Shown here piece after piece: positions 35,832-44,000 of a DNA stretch of 64,000 nucleotides. The translations under genes were made by a program, and so were the position numbers. Position 1 is the stretch's first letter; every line of letters starts with the position of its first letter. Below the pieces are notes generated by a model that had not been told where the DNA came from, did not search any database, and saw only the letters and a program-made list of their open reading frames with translations. Source of the DNA: Paenibacillus daejeonensis DSM 15491 (GTDB lineage: Bacteria > Bacillota > Bacilli > Paenibacillales > Paenibacillaceae). The DNA is taken from assembly GCF_000378385.1 (NCBI RefSeq), contig NZ_KB899667.1:124001-188000 (forward strand). Direction: 5' to 3'.

Positions 35832-36353
35832 ATGACAAGCAAACCAGTTCATGTCTATCTCATCTCAGGTCCGCTGGGAGTGGGCAAGTCGACGGTCTCG
35901 AAAGCGCTGGCGGACTCCAGAAAACAAGGTGTGCTGGTTGAGGGGGATTTGCTGCTCCATGTCTATCGCGGGGAGACCGAACCAACGTGGGAAGAGAGAC
36001 TCAGACTCGCGTGGCTTAATATTGCTGCGGTGACGCGGAATTTTGTGGGAAATGGGTTAGATGTGGTCATCGATTTCGTCGTGGAAGAGGAGCTGCCATG
36101 GTTTCTGGACCAGCTGTCGGATCTAGAGGTGACTTTCCATTACGTGGTGCTCCATGCGACACCGGACACGCTTGCTGCAAGGCTTCACCAACGAGGAGAT
36201 GTACAATACTTGGACCGTTCGTTGTTCCTGCTCAACAAGTTGACGACATCCCCGGCCAATCAGCCATTCTTGCTGGACACGGAACAGAAGAAGCCTGGAG
36301 AGCTTGTGGAAAAGATTGTGCATAGTGAACGCTTTAGAGTGCAACCGGAATGA
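35832..36353 (+). CDS. P-loop kinase-like protein
   Basis: A 173-aa protein with a Walker A GPLGVGKST near residue 13 and a kinase-like layout (DVVIDFVVEEELPWF as the Walker B-like strand, then HYVVLHATPDTLAARLHQRGD as in shikimate or AAA-type small-molecule kinases). ATG 35832 with AAAGGGG upstream. Substrate unknown; such proteins are sometimes antibiotic or sugar kinases. Confidence 0.7.
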   Translation: MTSKPVHVYLISGPLGVGKSTVSKALADSRKQGVLVEGDLLLHVYRGETEPTWEERLRLAWLNIAAVTRNFVGNGLDVVIDFVVEEELPWFLDQLSDLEVTFHYVVLHATPDTLAARLHQRGDVQYLDRSLFLLNKLTTSPANQPFLLDTEQKKPGELVEKIVHSERFRVQPE

Positions 36354-36369
36354 AACGCACTGCGCTCAG

Positions 36370-36421
36370 AGCTTTGCGAAGCAAAACTGGCTTCGTAAGC
36401 ATCAACGGCGACAGCCGTTTC
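36370..36421 (+). repeat. Diverged copy of the hairpin repeat found at 40191-40303
   Basis: The stem TTTGC-GAA-GCAAA replaces TTTTCC-GAA-GGAAAA of the 40-kb copies, i.e. both arms changed together. GGCTTCGTAAGCAT follows as in the other copies, then a second hairpin AACGGC-GACA-GCCGTT. The paired changes indicate selection on a stem-loop. Confidence 0.6.
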
Positions 36422-36479
36422 ACCTTGAATGTTTTTAAATTTGTGATATCTCCATGTGATCAGATTCGTTCTCCTCTGG

Positions 36480-36521
36480 TATACTCAATTCAGCCCATTA
36501 AACTACAGTGTGTAGTTTAAT
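36480..36521 (+). promoter_or_regulatory. Promoter -10 and large palindrome, putative BlaI-type operator
   Basis: TATACT at 36480-36485 is a good -10. From 36497 to 36521 runs an inverted repeat with perfect 11-bp arms whose inner part is ACTACA and TGTAGT around GTG. ACTACA/TGTAGT is the half-site of the staphylococcal mec/bla operator recognised by MecI/BlaI; here the gap is 3 rather than 2 bp. It overlaps the expected transcription start of the dsbA-dsbB-blaI-M56 operon, whose third gene encodes a BlaI-family repressor. Confidence 0.7.
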
Positions 36522-36624
36522 AATGGATTGCCAGAAGGGACACACCGCGCTGACCGAATCGGGTGGTCGTGGTACCAGCCGGACTGGGTTCAGGGTAAAC
36601 TAATCATTGTGATGGAGGTACACC

Positions 36625-37299
36625 ATGAAGAAGAAAAAATCCCGTATGCTTGTCGTGTACACGCTGGTCGTCATCGTTTTGTTTGGCGGAATCTTTGCCC
36701 TGAATCAAGCGGGGAATAACGGGAACGCAGAGGAGAGACGTCTCGCCGAAGCGCCGGCTATCGAAGGACAACCTATCGCGGGGGACCCGAATGCAGGCGT
36801 GTCGATTGTGGAATTCGGAGATTACAAATGCCCGTCCTGTAAAATCTGGGAAGAGCAAATAAAGCCGCAATTGCAGCAGGATTACCTGGACACCGGAGTA
36901 GCTTCCTTCGCCTATGTGAATACCATGTTTCATGGCGAGGAGTCCATCCTGGCAGGCCAGGCAAGCGAGGTTATTCTTATGAACCATCCGGAGCAGTTCT
37001 GGGATTTCCACAAGGCGCTCTTCGCTGAGCAGCCGGCGCAAGTCAATCACGACGAACTGTGGGTGACGCAGGACAAAGTGCTGGAGGTTGCGGAGGCGAC
37101 TGTCCCTGATCTGGATGCGCAGCAGTTCCAGACGGATCTGCGAGCCAACGAGGTGGTGGACAAGCTCATGAAGGACCAAGAGCTGGTGGACACGTACGAC
37201 ATTCAGCAGACGCCGACTATCGTTGTGAATGACCGGGTCATTGCCAATCCGTTCGATATGGATGAAATCCGTCAGGTCATTGAGCAGGAATTAGAATAA
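36625..37299 (+). CDS. DsbA-family thiol-disulfide oxidoreductase (BdbD-like)
   Basis: A 224-aa membrane-anchored extracytoplasmic protein: N-terminal TM (VVYTLVVIVLFGGIFAL), then a thioredoxin/DsbA fold with C69-P-S-C72 in GDYKCPSCKIW, an inserted helical region and the cis-proline loop QQTPTIVV. It should oxidise or reduce exported protein thiols and be recycled by the next gene product. It heads an operon behind a large palindrome. RBS GGAGG sits before the ATG. Confidence 0.9.
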   Translation: MKKKKSRMLVVYTLVVIVLFGGIFALNQAGNNGNAEERRLAEAPAIEGQPIAGDPNAGVSIVEFGDYKCPSCKIWEEQIKPQLQQDYLDTGVASFAYVNTMFHGEESILAGQASEVILMNHPEQFWDFHKALFAEQPAQVNHDELWVTQDKVLEVAEATVPDLDAQQFQTDLRANEVVDKLMKDQELVDTYDIQQTPTIVVNDRVIANPFDMDEIRQVIEQELE

Positions 37300-37312
37300 G
37301 AGGGGCGTATCG

Positions 37313-37729
37313 ATGCGAATCGTAAAAGACTACTATTTGTATGCGGCCTGGCTGGTTGCTGTTGTGGCTACGCTGGGGAGCCTGTATTTCAGTGAAATTC
37401 GCGGTTTCATTCCTTGCGAGTTATGCTGGTATCAACGGATTCTCATGTATCCTCTGAGCCTCATCTTGGGCGTAGCTGCGTTTGTTGACGATGACAAATG
37501 CAAGAAATACGTGCTCCCTTTAGCTGCTCTAGGCGCGGTGGTGTCGACGTATCACTATTTCAAGCAAAAGCTGCCGTGGCTGGATGCCATTCAACCCTGT
37601 ACCCAAGGCGTGCCTTGTAATGTACAATATATTAACTGGTTCGGTTTTATTACCATTCCCTTCCTCGCAGGTACTGCGTTCATCCTGATTACAATCTTGA
37701 TGATTTTGGGGAGGAAGTCGGCAAGATAA
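37313..37729 (+). CDS. DsbB/BdbC-family disulfide bond formation protein
   Basis: A 138-aa four-TM quinone-linked oxidase of DsbA-type proteins. Two cysteine pairs are present: C35/C38 in IPCELCWYQR and C96/C102 in IQPCTQGVPC. It follows its partner after 13 bp, a classic bdbDC arrangement. RBS GAGGGGCG. Confidence 0.92.
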   Translation: MRIVKDYYLYAAWLVAVVATLGSLYFSEIRGFIPCELCWYQRILMYPLSLILGVAAFVDDDKCKKYVLPLAALGAVVSTYHYFKQKLPWLDAIQPCTQGVPCNVQYINWFGFITIPFLAGTAFILITILMILGRKSAR

Positions 37730-37756
37730 ACCGAAGAGGGGAGGCTTGCTGTACGG

Positions 37757-38179
37757 ATGGGGATCAAACGATTCAATGTAAAAGAAGAGGGGCTGCAGCG
37801 GTTTTTCGGTCCCCTTGAAGCGAGGGTTATGAAGGCCATTTGGGAACATCAACAGCTAACGATCAAGCAGGTACACGAGCTGCTGGACGATCAGGCTCCG
37901 ATTTCCCTGAATGCCGTCATGACAGTGATGCTTCGGTTGACGGACAAAGGCATCCTGAGAAAAGAAACGACCGGCGGGGGAAGGAACCGGGTGAGCTTCT
38001 TTTTCCCCGTTCAAAGCGAAGAGCAGTTCATTGTGGAACAGACTCGGGTGGTGACAGAGGGATTAATGGAGGACTTTGGCCCCCTCATAGTCAATCACTT
38101 CATTGATCAACTGGACAGCGCCGATCCGGAACTGATCAAGAAGCTGGAAAGCCGGATTAACGAGCTGAAAAAGCAATGA
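37757..38179 (+). CDS. BlaI/MecI/CopY-family repressor
   Basis: A 140-aa winged-helix repressor of the penicillinase-repressor family: LTIKQVHELLDD, ISLNAVMTVMLRLTDKGILRKETTGGGRNRVSFFF, then a dimerisation helix. It lies in the same operon as a BlaR1-like protease, which would cleave it, and downstream of a palindrome with BlaI-like half-sites. It overlaps the protease start by four bases. It controls redox genes here rather than a beta-lactamase. Confidence 0.9.
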   Translation: MGIKRFNVKEEGLQRFFGPLEARVMKAIWEHQQLTIKQVHELLDDQAPISLNAVMTVMLRLTDKGILRKETTGGGRNRVSFFFPVQSEEQFIVEQTRVVTEGLMEDFGPLIVNHFIDQLDSADPELIKKLESRINELKKQ

Positions 38180-39042
38180 CGATGCCACCCAAACTGAGAT
38201 GGGCATTGGGGCTGAACGTGGGGTTAGTGAGCTGGATCCTGGTACAAATGGGGGTTCGAGTGCGACATCAACTAAGCGAACTACCGGAAGCTGCCGGAGA
38301 ACCAGGCATCTGGGCGACGTTGCGCAGCTTCTTCACTCAACATCCGGTCATGGAACAGGTCTACAACGTAGCTATCTTATATTGTGTGGTAATGGTGTTC
38401 GTTCATCTTGGTACACAAGGGAGACAGCAGGTGAAGCTGTTGCGGTATCTGTCGCTGACCCGAGATGAGCGCAGCTCGGCACGCTGGACGGAACGGCTCG
38501 ATGCGGATGGAATTCCGGTTATTGTTATCCGTGAACAGGCATTCGTAGCGATGGCCTGCGGTTTCTTCAAGCGCCGGATTGTGATCTCTACGGGGGCGTT
38601 GCACCGATTCTCAGAGGAAGAGGTGCTGGCGGTTTTGTATCATGAGCTGTATCACTGCCGTGCGTACCATCCGTTGCAGACTGTGGTCGGGACAGCGATA
38701 AGTAGAGGGATGGCATTCATTCCGCTGGTTCGGGACCTCTCGCGCTATTATGAAATTTGGATGGAGCTGCTTGCCGATCGTTATGCCATGAAGCGGCTCA
38801 ACAGTGAACGGCCCCTTGCGACGGTGTTGTTAGCCTTGGTTCAAGGTTATGTTAAACAGCCGTATCAGCGTGAGTTGGGCAGTGTGAGCCATTTTGCGGA
38901 GACGGCAGTAAACTATCGGATGGAGCAATTGATTCACCGGCATACCGAACTGAACATCCAGGTAACCAATCGCCGGAATCTGCTGATCTCTAGCCTTGGC
39001 TTGCTATTCATGATGGTGTTTCTGTTGGGGTATTGCATATAA
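38176..39042 (+). CDS. BlaR1-type M56 metalloprotease without penicillin-sensor domain
   Basis: A 288-aa membrane protease: N-terminal TM(s), H156-E157-x-x-H160 in YHELYHCRAYHP, the third ligand glutamate in WMELLADRYAMKR, and a C-terminal TM (LLISSLGLLFMMVFLLGYCI). BlaR1 proteins are about 580-600 aa with a C-terminal penicillin-binding sensor; here that domain is absent, so the signal must differ or come from a partner. The DsbA/DsbB pair in the same operon suggests a link to envelope redox state (inference). ATG overlaps the repressor gene by four bases. Confidence 0.87.
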   Translation: MTMPPKLRWALGLNVGLVSWILVQMGVRVRHQLSELPEAAGEPGIWATLRSFFTQHPVMEQVYNVAILYCVVMVFVHLGTQGRQQVKLLRYLSLTRDERSSARWTERLDADGIPVIVIREQAFVAMACGFFKRRIVISTGALHRFSEEEVLAVLYHELYHCRAYHPLQTVVGTAISRGMAFIPLVRDLSRYYEIWMELLADRYAMKRLNSERPLATVLLALVQGYVKQPYQRELGSVSHFAETAVNYRMEQLIHRHTELNIQVTNRRNLLISSLGLLFMMVFLLGYCI

Positions 39043-39054
39043 GGCGCTCAGCTC

Positions 39055-39083
39055 AGGACAACTCGTGGCGAGTTGTCCTTTTT
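39055..39083 (+). terminator. Terminator of the dsb-bla operon
   Basis: AGGACAACTCG pairs perfectly with CGAGTTGTCCT around TGG, followed by a T run. Confidence 0.88.
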
Positions 39084-39100
39084 GTTGGGATGAGGAGTAT

Positions 39101-40174
39101 TCATAAGGCTTCGAAATACTGAGCAAGCACGTGGCCCGGGGCCGCCATGAAGTCTGCCAGCGGGGCGATCTGTCCGTATTCCTGATGTTCGATGTCGGCG
39201 TAGCCGATTGCTTTTTTGCTGGGGTTCCAGACGATGATCAGATGCGAATATTGATCCACATCAGCAGAGAGGCGCAGCAGCTTCTGGCGTCCCGACTTCA
39301 TCTCCACCGTATCAATCAGGTGAAAAAAGTCGACATAATGAACGTTTGACGCATTGGGCGGCAGCTCTAGACGGTGCTTCTCCACGGAGAGAAAGGTAAT
39401 CAAGTCTGGGGGAAGCTTGTACGGCTTGAGCGCATGCAGCCGGTTGCTCAGGTTGTGGAAAGCTTCTGGTTCGTGTTCCTTCAGATAGGTAGCCATAGCT
39501 TCATTGTTCTGACTGACCGCGATCGTATAGGCGCGCTCGCCGTCCTTTTCCTGAAGAGTGACATCAGCCCCTTGCTCGACCAGAAACTGCACCATCTTCA
39601 GATTGTTGCTGCGGGCGGCCACCGTGAGAGGTGTTGCTTTGTAGGGATACACCATATCCGCGGCATTGTAATTGATATCGACGCCCTCCTCCAGCAGGTA
39701 GCGGAGGGTGCGCATATCGTGATCGGAGACGGCCTTCCGCAGGACGCGGCCTGCATGCTTCCGAATGTCCAGTCCGAGCTCCTGCAGGATGGGCAGGTTT
39801 GCTTTGTTCCCATAGTACGCTTAGTCGTAGGCATTGGATTTTACGCGGTTCACCGCGTTTAATTTGGCCCCTTCCAGATGAAGGTAGCGGAGTATGTCTG
39901 GGTTGCCATAGCGAGCTGCCGTGAGGATAGCGGGGGAGTCTTTTGCATTCAGATTCGCCCCATGTGCCACCAGGACCCGCACCACCTCAGGCTGATTAGT
40001 CATCAGTGCCAGATCCAGCGGCGCCACAACACTGTGTCGGCTAAGCGTCAATTGTTCATCGATGTCTGCGCCTTGTTGTATCAAGGCCTCGACGGCAGCA
40101 GTATCCCCAGCATAGATCGCCATGCCGAGCTCCGGTAGCGCAGGAAACGTACCGAGGTGTCCGATTTTGAACAT
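39101..40174 (-). pseudogene. Ankyrin-repeat protein gene with in-frame nonsense codon
   Basis: One continuous frame on the minus strand: from ATG 40174 (SD AGGAGGAG) MFKIGHLGTF through ankyrin repeats AIYAGDTAAVEALIQQGADI, VVRVLVAHGANLNAK, then NAYD, a TAA stop (39823-39821), and in the same frame AYYGNKANLPILQELGL, MRTLRYLLEEGVDINYN, MVQFLVEQGADV to the stop at 39101. NAYDQAYYGN would be expected, so a CAA-to-TAA change is likely. Intact it would be about 357 aa, a protein-interaction scaffold of unknown partner. The remainder of the gene is still undamaged. Confidence 0.82.
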
Positions 40175-40190
40175 GAATGTCTCCTCCTAA

Positions 40191-40303
40191 AAGTTTTCCG
40201 AAGGAAAACTCGCTTCGGAAGCATAAGCTTAAGTTTTCCGAAGGAAAACTTGCTTCGGAAGCATAAGCTTTGAAGTTTTCCGAAGGAAAACTCGCTTCGG
40301 AAG
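40191..40303. repeat. Three tandem copies of a 40-bp hairpin repeat
   Basis: The unit reads AAGTTTTCCGAAGGAAAAC, then T-CGCTTCGGAAGCATAAGCTT. Copies start at 40191, 40231 and 40273 (the last is cut short), with one C/T difference. Each unit can fold as GTTTTCC-GAA-GGAAAAC and, alternatively, as TTCCGAAG...CTTCGGAA. It lies just upstream of the ankyrin gene start. Confidence 0.85.
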
Positions 40304-40405
40304 TGTCAACCAGCCTTCATAATTCATGACTTGCTGGTATTAGTATACTGGTTGTTCAGATTCGGACGCCACGGCTTTCCGACCTATTCCGGGCCAAGTT
40401 CCTCC

Positions 40406-40891
40406 CTAATGATGCTGGGCATTGTTCTGTCCGATAAGATAATTATATTTATCGGCGTGCTTCAGTTCGTCCAGCAGAATACCGAACACGGTATCTTTGT
40501 ATATCCCTGGTGGCAGTCCGAACCACATCTTGCGATATCGCTCAACGGCAGAGAGCTCGCCAAACAACGCCGTCTTCAAACCCTCTGCATAAGTAACTGG
40601 AGGAGACTCTTCTTGGGCGTTGCCTGGTCCTACTTGCTGTCCCGTCAAGTGAAAGTACATTTCTCGCAGCATTTTGTTATGGCTTCTTTCGTCGTCACGG
40701 ATGGAAGCAATGATATCGGCCTGCTCCTGTGTAGGCGCAAGACGGATGAGTTGATCATAGAACATTTCGTCTGACTTTTCTCCTTGGACTGACTCTTTCA
40801 TCAGCTCTAAGGCTTGCGTGTAGCTCGTTGCCCAGACAGGGGAAAAAGCGGCCCGGTACCACCCGTACCCAGGATAGTAGTATCCATTCAT
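40406..40891 (-). CDS. Ferritin-like domain protein
   Basis: A 161-aa protein with a Tyr-rich N-terminus (MNGYYYPGYGWYR) and a four-helix rubrerythrin/ferritin-like bundle carrying metal-ligand motifs E..RDDERSHNKML and LFGELSAVERY..LLDELKHADKYN. The Tyr/Gly-rich tail suggests spore or surface association (inference). The ATG at 40891 is preferred over 40912. GGGAGG is about 12 nt upstream. Confidence 0.78.
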   Translation of the reverse strand: MNGYYYPGYGWYRAAFSPVWATSYTQALELMKESVQGEKSDEMFYDQLIRLAPTQEQADIIASIRDDERSHNKMLREMYFHLTGQQVGPGNAQEESPPVTYAEGLKTALFGELSAVERYRKMWFGLPPGIYKDTVFGILLDELKHADKYNYLIGQNNAQHH

Positions 40892-40993
40892 AAATAGTGT
40901 TGCCTCCCTCACACGTTATCCATAGTATTCTATGTGCGAACAGCGGCATCATGCCCATGGACCAGTGAGCGAGTGCGTGAGAGGGAGAGGTGC

Positions 40994-41022
40994 GAGACCG
41001 GATGTAGGAGTTGGTATATAAT
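40994..41022 (+). promoter_or_regulatory. Promoter candidate for the hydrolase-DUF3237 gene
   Basis: TATAAT at 41017-41022 with GAGACC at 40994-40999 (weak -35), 17-bp spacer; 40 nt before the ATG. Confidence 0.5.
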
Positions 41023-41061
41023 GATGATAGCGTATTCAAGAAATTGGAGGAGATCAAATAG

Positions 41062-42222
41062 ATGACGCATCCGATCAAGGAACGAGAGTTTAGTTGCACA
41101 AGGGATGGCTTGACGATTCGCGGAAATGAATTTTTGCCAAAGGGTCATAACTTGCCAGTGTTGATTATGAGTCATGGATTCGGAGGAAACGCCACACATC
41201 TGACGGAATATGGCCGAACGTTTGCTTCCTGGGGTTATGCTGCTTATAGTTTTGATTTTTGCGGTGGTTGTGCCGGCGGGGCAGGCAGGAGCGATGGCGA
41301 GACTACAGCGATGACGGTGCGCACGGAAGTCGAAGACTTGCTGGCTGTGCTGGATTATGTGAAAAGCTTGCCTCATCTTGATGCCAGTCGCATAACACTG
41401 GTGGGCTTCAGCCAAGGAGGTTTTGTGTCGGCGCTTGCTGCCGCGCAGCGCGCAGATGACATTGCTTCGTTGATCCTTGTGTATCCGGCGCTGTGTATAC
41501 CCGATCATGCCCGTGCGGGTGCGCTGGGTGGCGCTTCCTACGATGTCGGTGCGGTTCCTGCAGTGATTCAGTGCGGGGGTATGCCCATCGGCAAGGTATT
41601 TCACGACACGGTGGTGGATATGGACCCGTATGCCGAAATTGCTGCCTACCGCGGGCCGGTTCTGCTGATGCATGGGACCGCAGATATCGTTGTCCCCTAC
41701 ACATACTCCGAGAAGGCCAAAGAAGCCTATGCGCCAGGGCAATGTCACCTGCAATTGATGATTGGGGCTGGGCATGCTTTTACAGAGCAGCAAACAGCCA
41801 GCGCACGTATCGCCATGCGAGAATTTTTGCTCGGCCACCAAGAGATTTTGACCATTCAGGTTCAGATTACCGGAAGTGAGGTGCGCAAGGAAGAAGGGGC
41901 GATGCGGCAGACGGCGGTGTACTTCACAGGTACGAGTGAGAGCAGCTTTTTTCAAGGGGAAATCCTGCCGGGCGCAGAGGATCTTCAAGAGTATAATGGA
42001 GACCAACTGGTGCAACTGCGGGCAGATTATACGTTGGAGGGAACGGACAGGGACGGAGAGCGGTGCCGCATCCATATCATCAACCAGAATAGAGGCGGGG
42101 AATGGAAGCCGACGGTGACTACGGATAGCCAGGCGCTCGCCTTTCTGAATGACGCCGATCTGACGGCCGCACTGGAGTTTCACTCGGACGGGCTGACGGT
42201 GCGGATCTACTCGAGTGTATAA
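41062..42222 (+). CDS. Alpha/beta hydrolase fused to a DUF3237-like domain
   Basis: A 386-aa fusion. Residues 1-255 are an alpha/beta hydrolase of the cinnamoyl-esterase/dienelactone-hydrolase-like type: IMSHGFGGNATHL oxyanion strand, GFSQGGFVS nucleophile, GTADIVVPY acid, GAGHAF histidine. Residues 262-386 match the DUF3237 beta-barrel (QTAVYFTGTSESSFFQGEILPG, AALEFHSDGLTVRIY). The pair in one chain is uncommon. Cytosolic. GGAGG is 9 nt before the ATG. Substrate unknown; acyl esters of plant aromatics are possible. Confidence 0.78.
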   Translation: MTHPIKEREFSCTRDGLTIRGNEFLPKGHNLPVLIMSHGFGGNATHLTEYGRTFASWGYAAYSFDFCGGCAGGAGRSDGETTAMTVRTEVEDLLAVLDYVKSLPHLDASRITLVGFSQGGFVSALAAAQRADDIASLILVYPALCIPDHARAGALGGASYDVGAVPAVIQCGGMPIGKVFHDTVVDMDPYAEIAAYRGPVLLMHGTADIVVPYTYSEKAKEAYAPGQCHLQLMIGAGHAFTEQQTASARIAMREFLLGHQEILTIQVQITGSEVRKEEGAMRQTAVYFTGTSESSFFQGEILPGAEDLQEYNGDQLVQLRADYTLEGTDRDGERCRIHIINQNRGGEWKPTVTTDSQALAFLNDADLTAALEFHSDGLTVRIYSSV

Positions 42223-42314
42223 CCCGTGGACGAGACGCTGTGACTGCGGGGCCGATAGCCGGATAGCAGAGTGACCTCATTGTAGAGCGAGACACCGAAG
42301 TCGCACCGAGAGGA

Positions 42315-42594
42315 GCAGTAGCGAAAGAAACTTTCGTTGGAGTGTCTGGTGGGGCGTCGGAGGGTGCAGTAGCGAAAGAAACTTTCGTTGGAGTGTCTGG
42401 CTGGGCGTTGGGGGGAGCAGTAGCGAAAGAAAGTTTCGTTGGAGTGTCTGGTGGGGCGTTGGAGGGAGCGGTAGCGAAAGAAAGTTTCGTTGGAGGGTCT
42501 GGCTGGGCGTTGGAGGGAGCAGTAGCGAAAGAAAGTTTCGTTGGAGGGTCTGGTGGGGCGTCGGAGGGAGCAGTAGCGAAAAAATGCATGTAGC
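42315..42594. repeat. 51-bp tandem repeat array, six copies
   Basis: GCAGTAGCGAAAG recurs at 42315, 42366, 42417, 42468, 42519 and 42570, an exact 51-bp period, with 1-5 differences per copy. Each unit has the hairpin CGAAAGAAACTTTCG or its variant CGAAAGAAAGTTTCG. Since 51 is a multiple of 3, several frames stay open, which gives spurious 17-residue peptide repeats on both strands; no SD or codon bias supports translation. Degenerate remnants of the unit lie at 42833-42852 and 42922-42960. Confidence 0.9.
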
Positions 42595-42604
42595 CTGCGG
42601 GCAT

Positions 42605-42830
42605 GACCGCCCCAGCAGTGTCTGCAAGTATAGAAAGTTTATTTAGAGGCGGCCTGGGACGCCCCGGCAGTGTCTGCAAGTATAGAAAGTTTATTTAGAG
42701 TGGCTGGGACCGCCCCGGCAGTGTCTGCAAGTATAGAAAGTTTACTTAGAGGCAGCAGGGCCAGCCCCAGCAATGTCCGCAAGTATAGAAAGTTTATTTA
42801 GAGGCGGCCTGGGACGCCCCGGCGGACAGA
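42605..42830. repeat. Second tandem array, 51-52-bp unit, four copies
   Basis: GTCTGCAAGTATAGAAAGTTT recurs with its T at 42621, 42673, 42724 and 42776 (periods 52, 51, 52). The unit shares GCAGT, GAAAGTTT and a GG(C)CTGGG block with the neighbouring 51-bp array, so the two arrays look like subfamilies of one satellite. The varying period rules out a coding repeat. The rest of 42223-42984 holds no gene. Confidence 0.85.
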
Positions 42831-42960
42831 TTCTCCAACGAAACGTTCTTGCCTTGCAGCTAACTCAACAACTCCACCTGGCGCACCAGGGAAAATTTAT
42901 CTTCATTGCGCCTACTGGTGAGCTGGAGGGAGCAGTAACGTCAAGCAAAGTAAACGAAAG

Positions 42961-42999
42961 AGCGCCCAGCATCACTAATCACTGATGCTGGGCGCTTTT
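42961..42999. terminator. Strong terminator-type hairpin
   Basis: AGCGCCCAGCATCA pairs perfectly with TGATGCTGGGCGCT around an 8-nt loop, TTTT on the plus side and CTTTCGTTT on the minus side. It ends the minus-strand esterase gene. Confidence 0.85.
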
Positions 43000-43017
43000 C
43001 CTATGTTGCCAAACGGA

Positions 43018-43917
43018 TTAGAATCGCAGCGCCAGCCAACTGAACGCCAGATCCACCCAGTGGGCAGCATGGGCGTCGATGTGCTCGGGGCCTCGTGCAG
43101 ACGTCTCGTCGCTCAGCGCCAGTCCGTGCCCCCCCTGTTCAAAGATATGCAGATCGAACGGGACGCCGTGCTTGGCCAATTCGCCCGCAAACCGCAGCGA
43201 GTTCTCCACGTAAACTAGCCCGTCAGCTTGGGTGTGCCACAGAAAGGTCGGCGGCGTGCTTGGAGAGACATAGCGGGCGGGGCTGAGATGCTCATAGTCT
43301 TCTGCTGTCGGATCTGGCTTGCCAAACACAGCCATATTGGCCAACTCGGCCAGCCGAGCGTTGCCTGGGTCGGGTGCCTGATTAGATTTCGGCGTCATCG
43401 CTGCGTAGTCTAGCAAGGCATAGCCTAGGATTAACGCATTGGGCTGGAACCAGCGGCTCTCCTTGCCGAAGGTATCCCGGAGCAGCTCGGAAGACCAATG
43501 GACGCCTAGACTGGCCGCCAGATGACCCCCTGCGGAAAAGCCGCACACTACGATTCGATCCGAGTCCACGCCGAACTCCTCAGCATGTTCCCGCACATAC
43601 AGAATCGCCTTAGCCAGATCAAGCAGCGGCTGCGGATATGCGCTGGCCGGATTGCCTGGCGGCACCTCCGCTAGATTGGTTATCCGCTCCTGATAATACG
43701 TCGTGTAGCGCAGAACGAAGGCATGCATACCTTTGGTATTAAAGCGCCGCGCTACCGGCTCTGCTTCCCGGTCCGAGGTACCCAGGAAGGCGCCGCCGGG
43801 ACAGACAATGATGGCTGGTCGTTTTTGAACGGATGGGTCCCCATGCGTTTCAGGAACGGGATAACATTGCAGCTTCACATAAGAGACATCGTCCCACAAT
43901 TGAACGGTTTCGTGCAT
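43018..43917 (-). CDS. Alpha/beta hydrolase, acetyl-esterase type
   Basis: A 299-aa cytosolic esterase of the BD-FAE/acetyl-xylan-esterase-like group: IIVCPGGAFLGTSDREAEPVA (oxyanion), CGFSAGGHLAASLG (nucleophile Ser), FLWHTQADGLV (acid), GGHGLAL (His). Such enzymes remove acetyl groups from xylo- or gluco-oligosaccharides. Start ATG 43917 with GGAGGAA upstream is preferred over 43968. Monocistronic between the repeat region and a palindromic element. Confidence 0.86.
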   Translation of the reverse strand: MHETVQLWDDVSYVKLQCYPVPETHGDPSVQKRPAIIVCPGGAFLGTSDREAEPVARRFNTKGMHAFVLRYTTYYQERITNLAEVPPGNPASAYPQPLLDLAKAILYVREHAEEFGVDSDRIVVCGFSAGGHLAASLGVHWSSELLRDTFGKESRWFQPNALILGYALLDYAAMTPKSNQAPDPGNARLAELANMAVFGKPDPTAEDYEHLSPARYVSPSTPPTFLWHTQADGLVYVENSLRFAGELAKHGVPFDLHIFEQGGHGLALSDETSARGPEHIDAHAAHWVDLAFSWLALRF

Positions 43918-44000
43918 GGTATTGTTCCTCCGTGGTATGTGTATTTGAATGGCTGGTGGAAAATGCAACCTCCGGTCATGGATCGATCTTCCAATCGCTG

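Noticed and set aside
42119-42679. Long minus-strand frame with a 17-residue FATAPS..PPTK peptide repeat over the tandem array.
   Set aside because: It is a by-product of the 51-bp period; competing frames on both strands are equally open, there is no SD, and the neighbouring array breaks the frame.
42315-42830. CRISPR array.
   Set aside because: The whole unit repeats; there are no unique spacers between conserved repeats and no cas genes.
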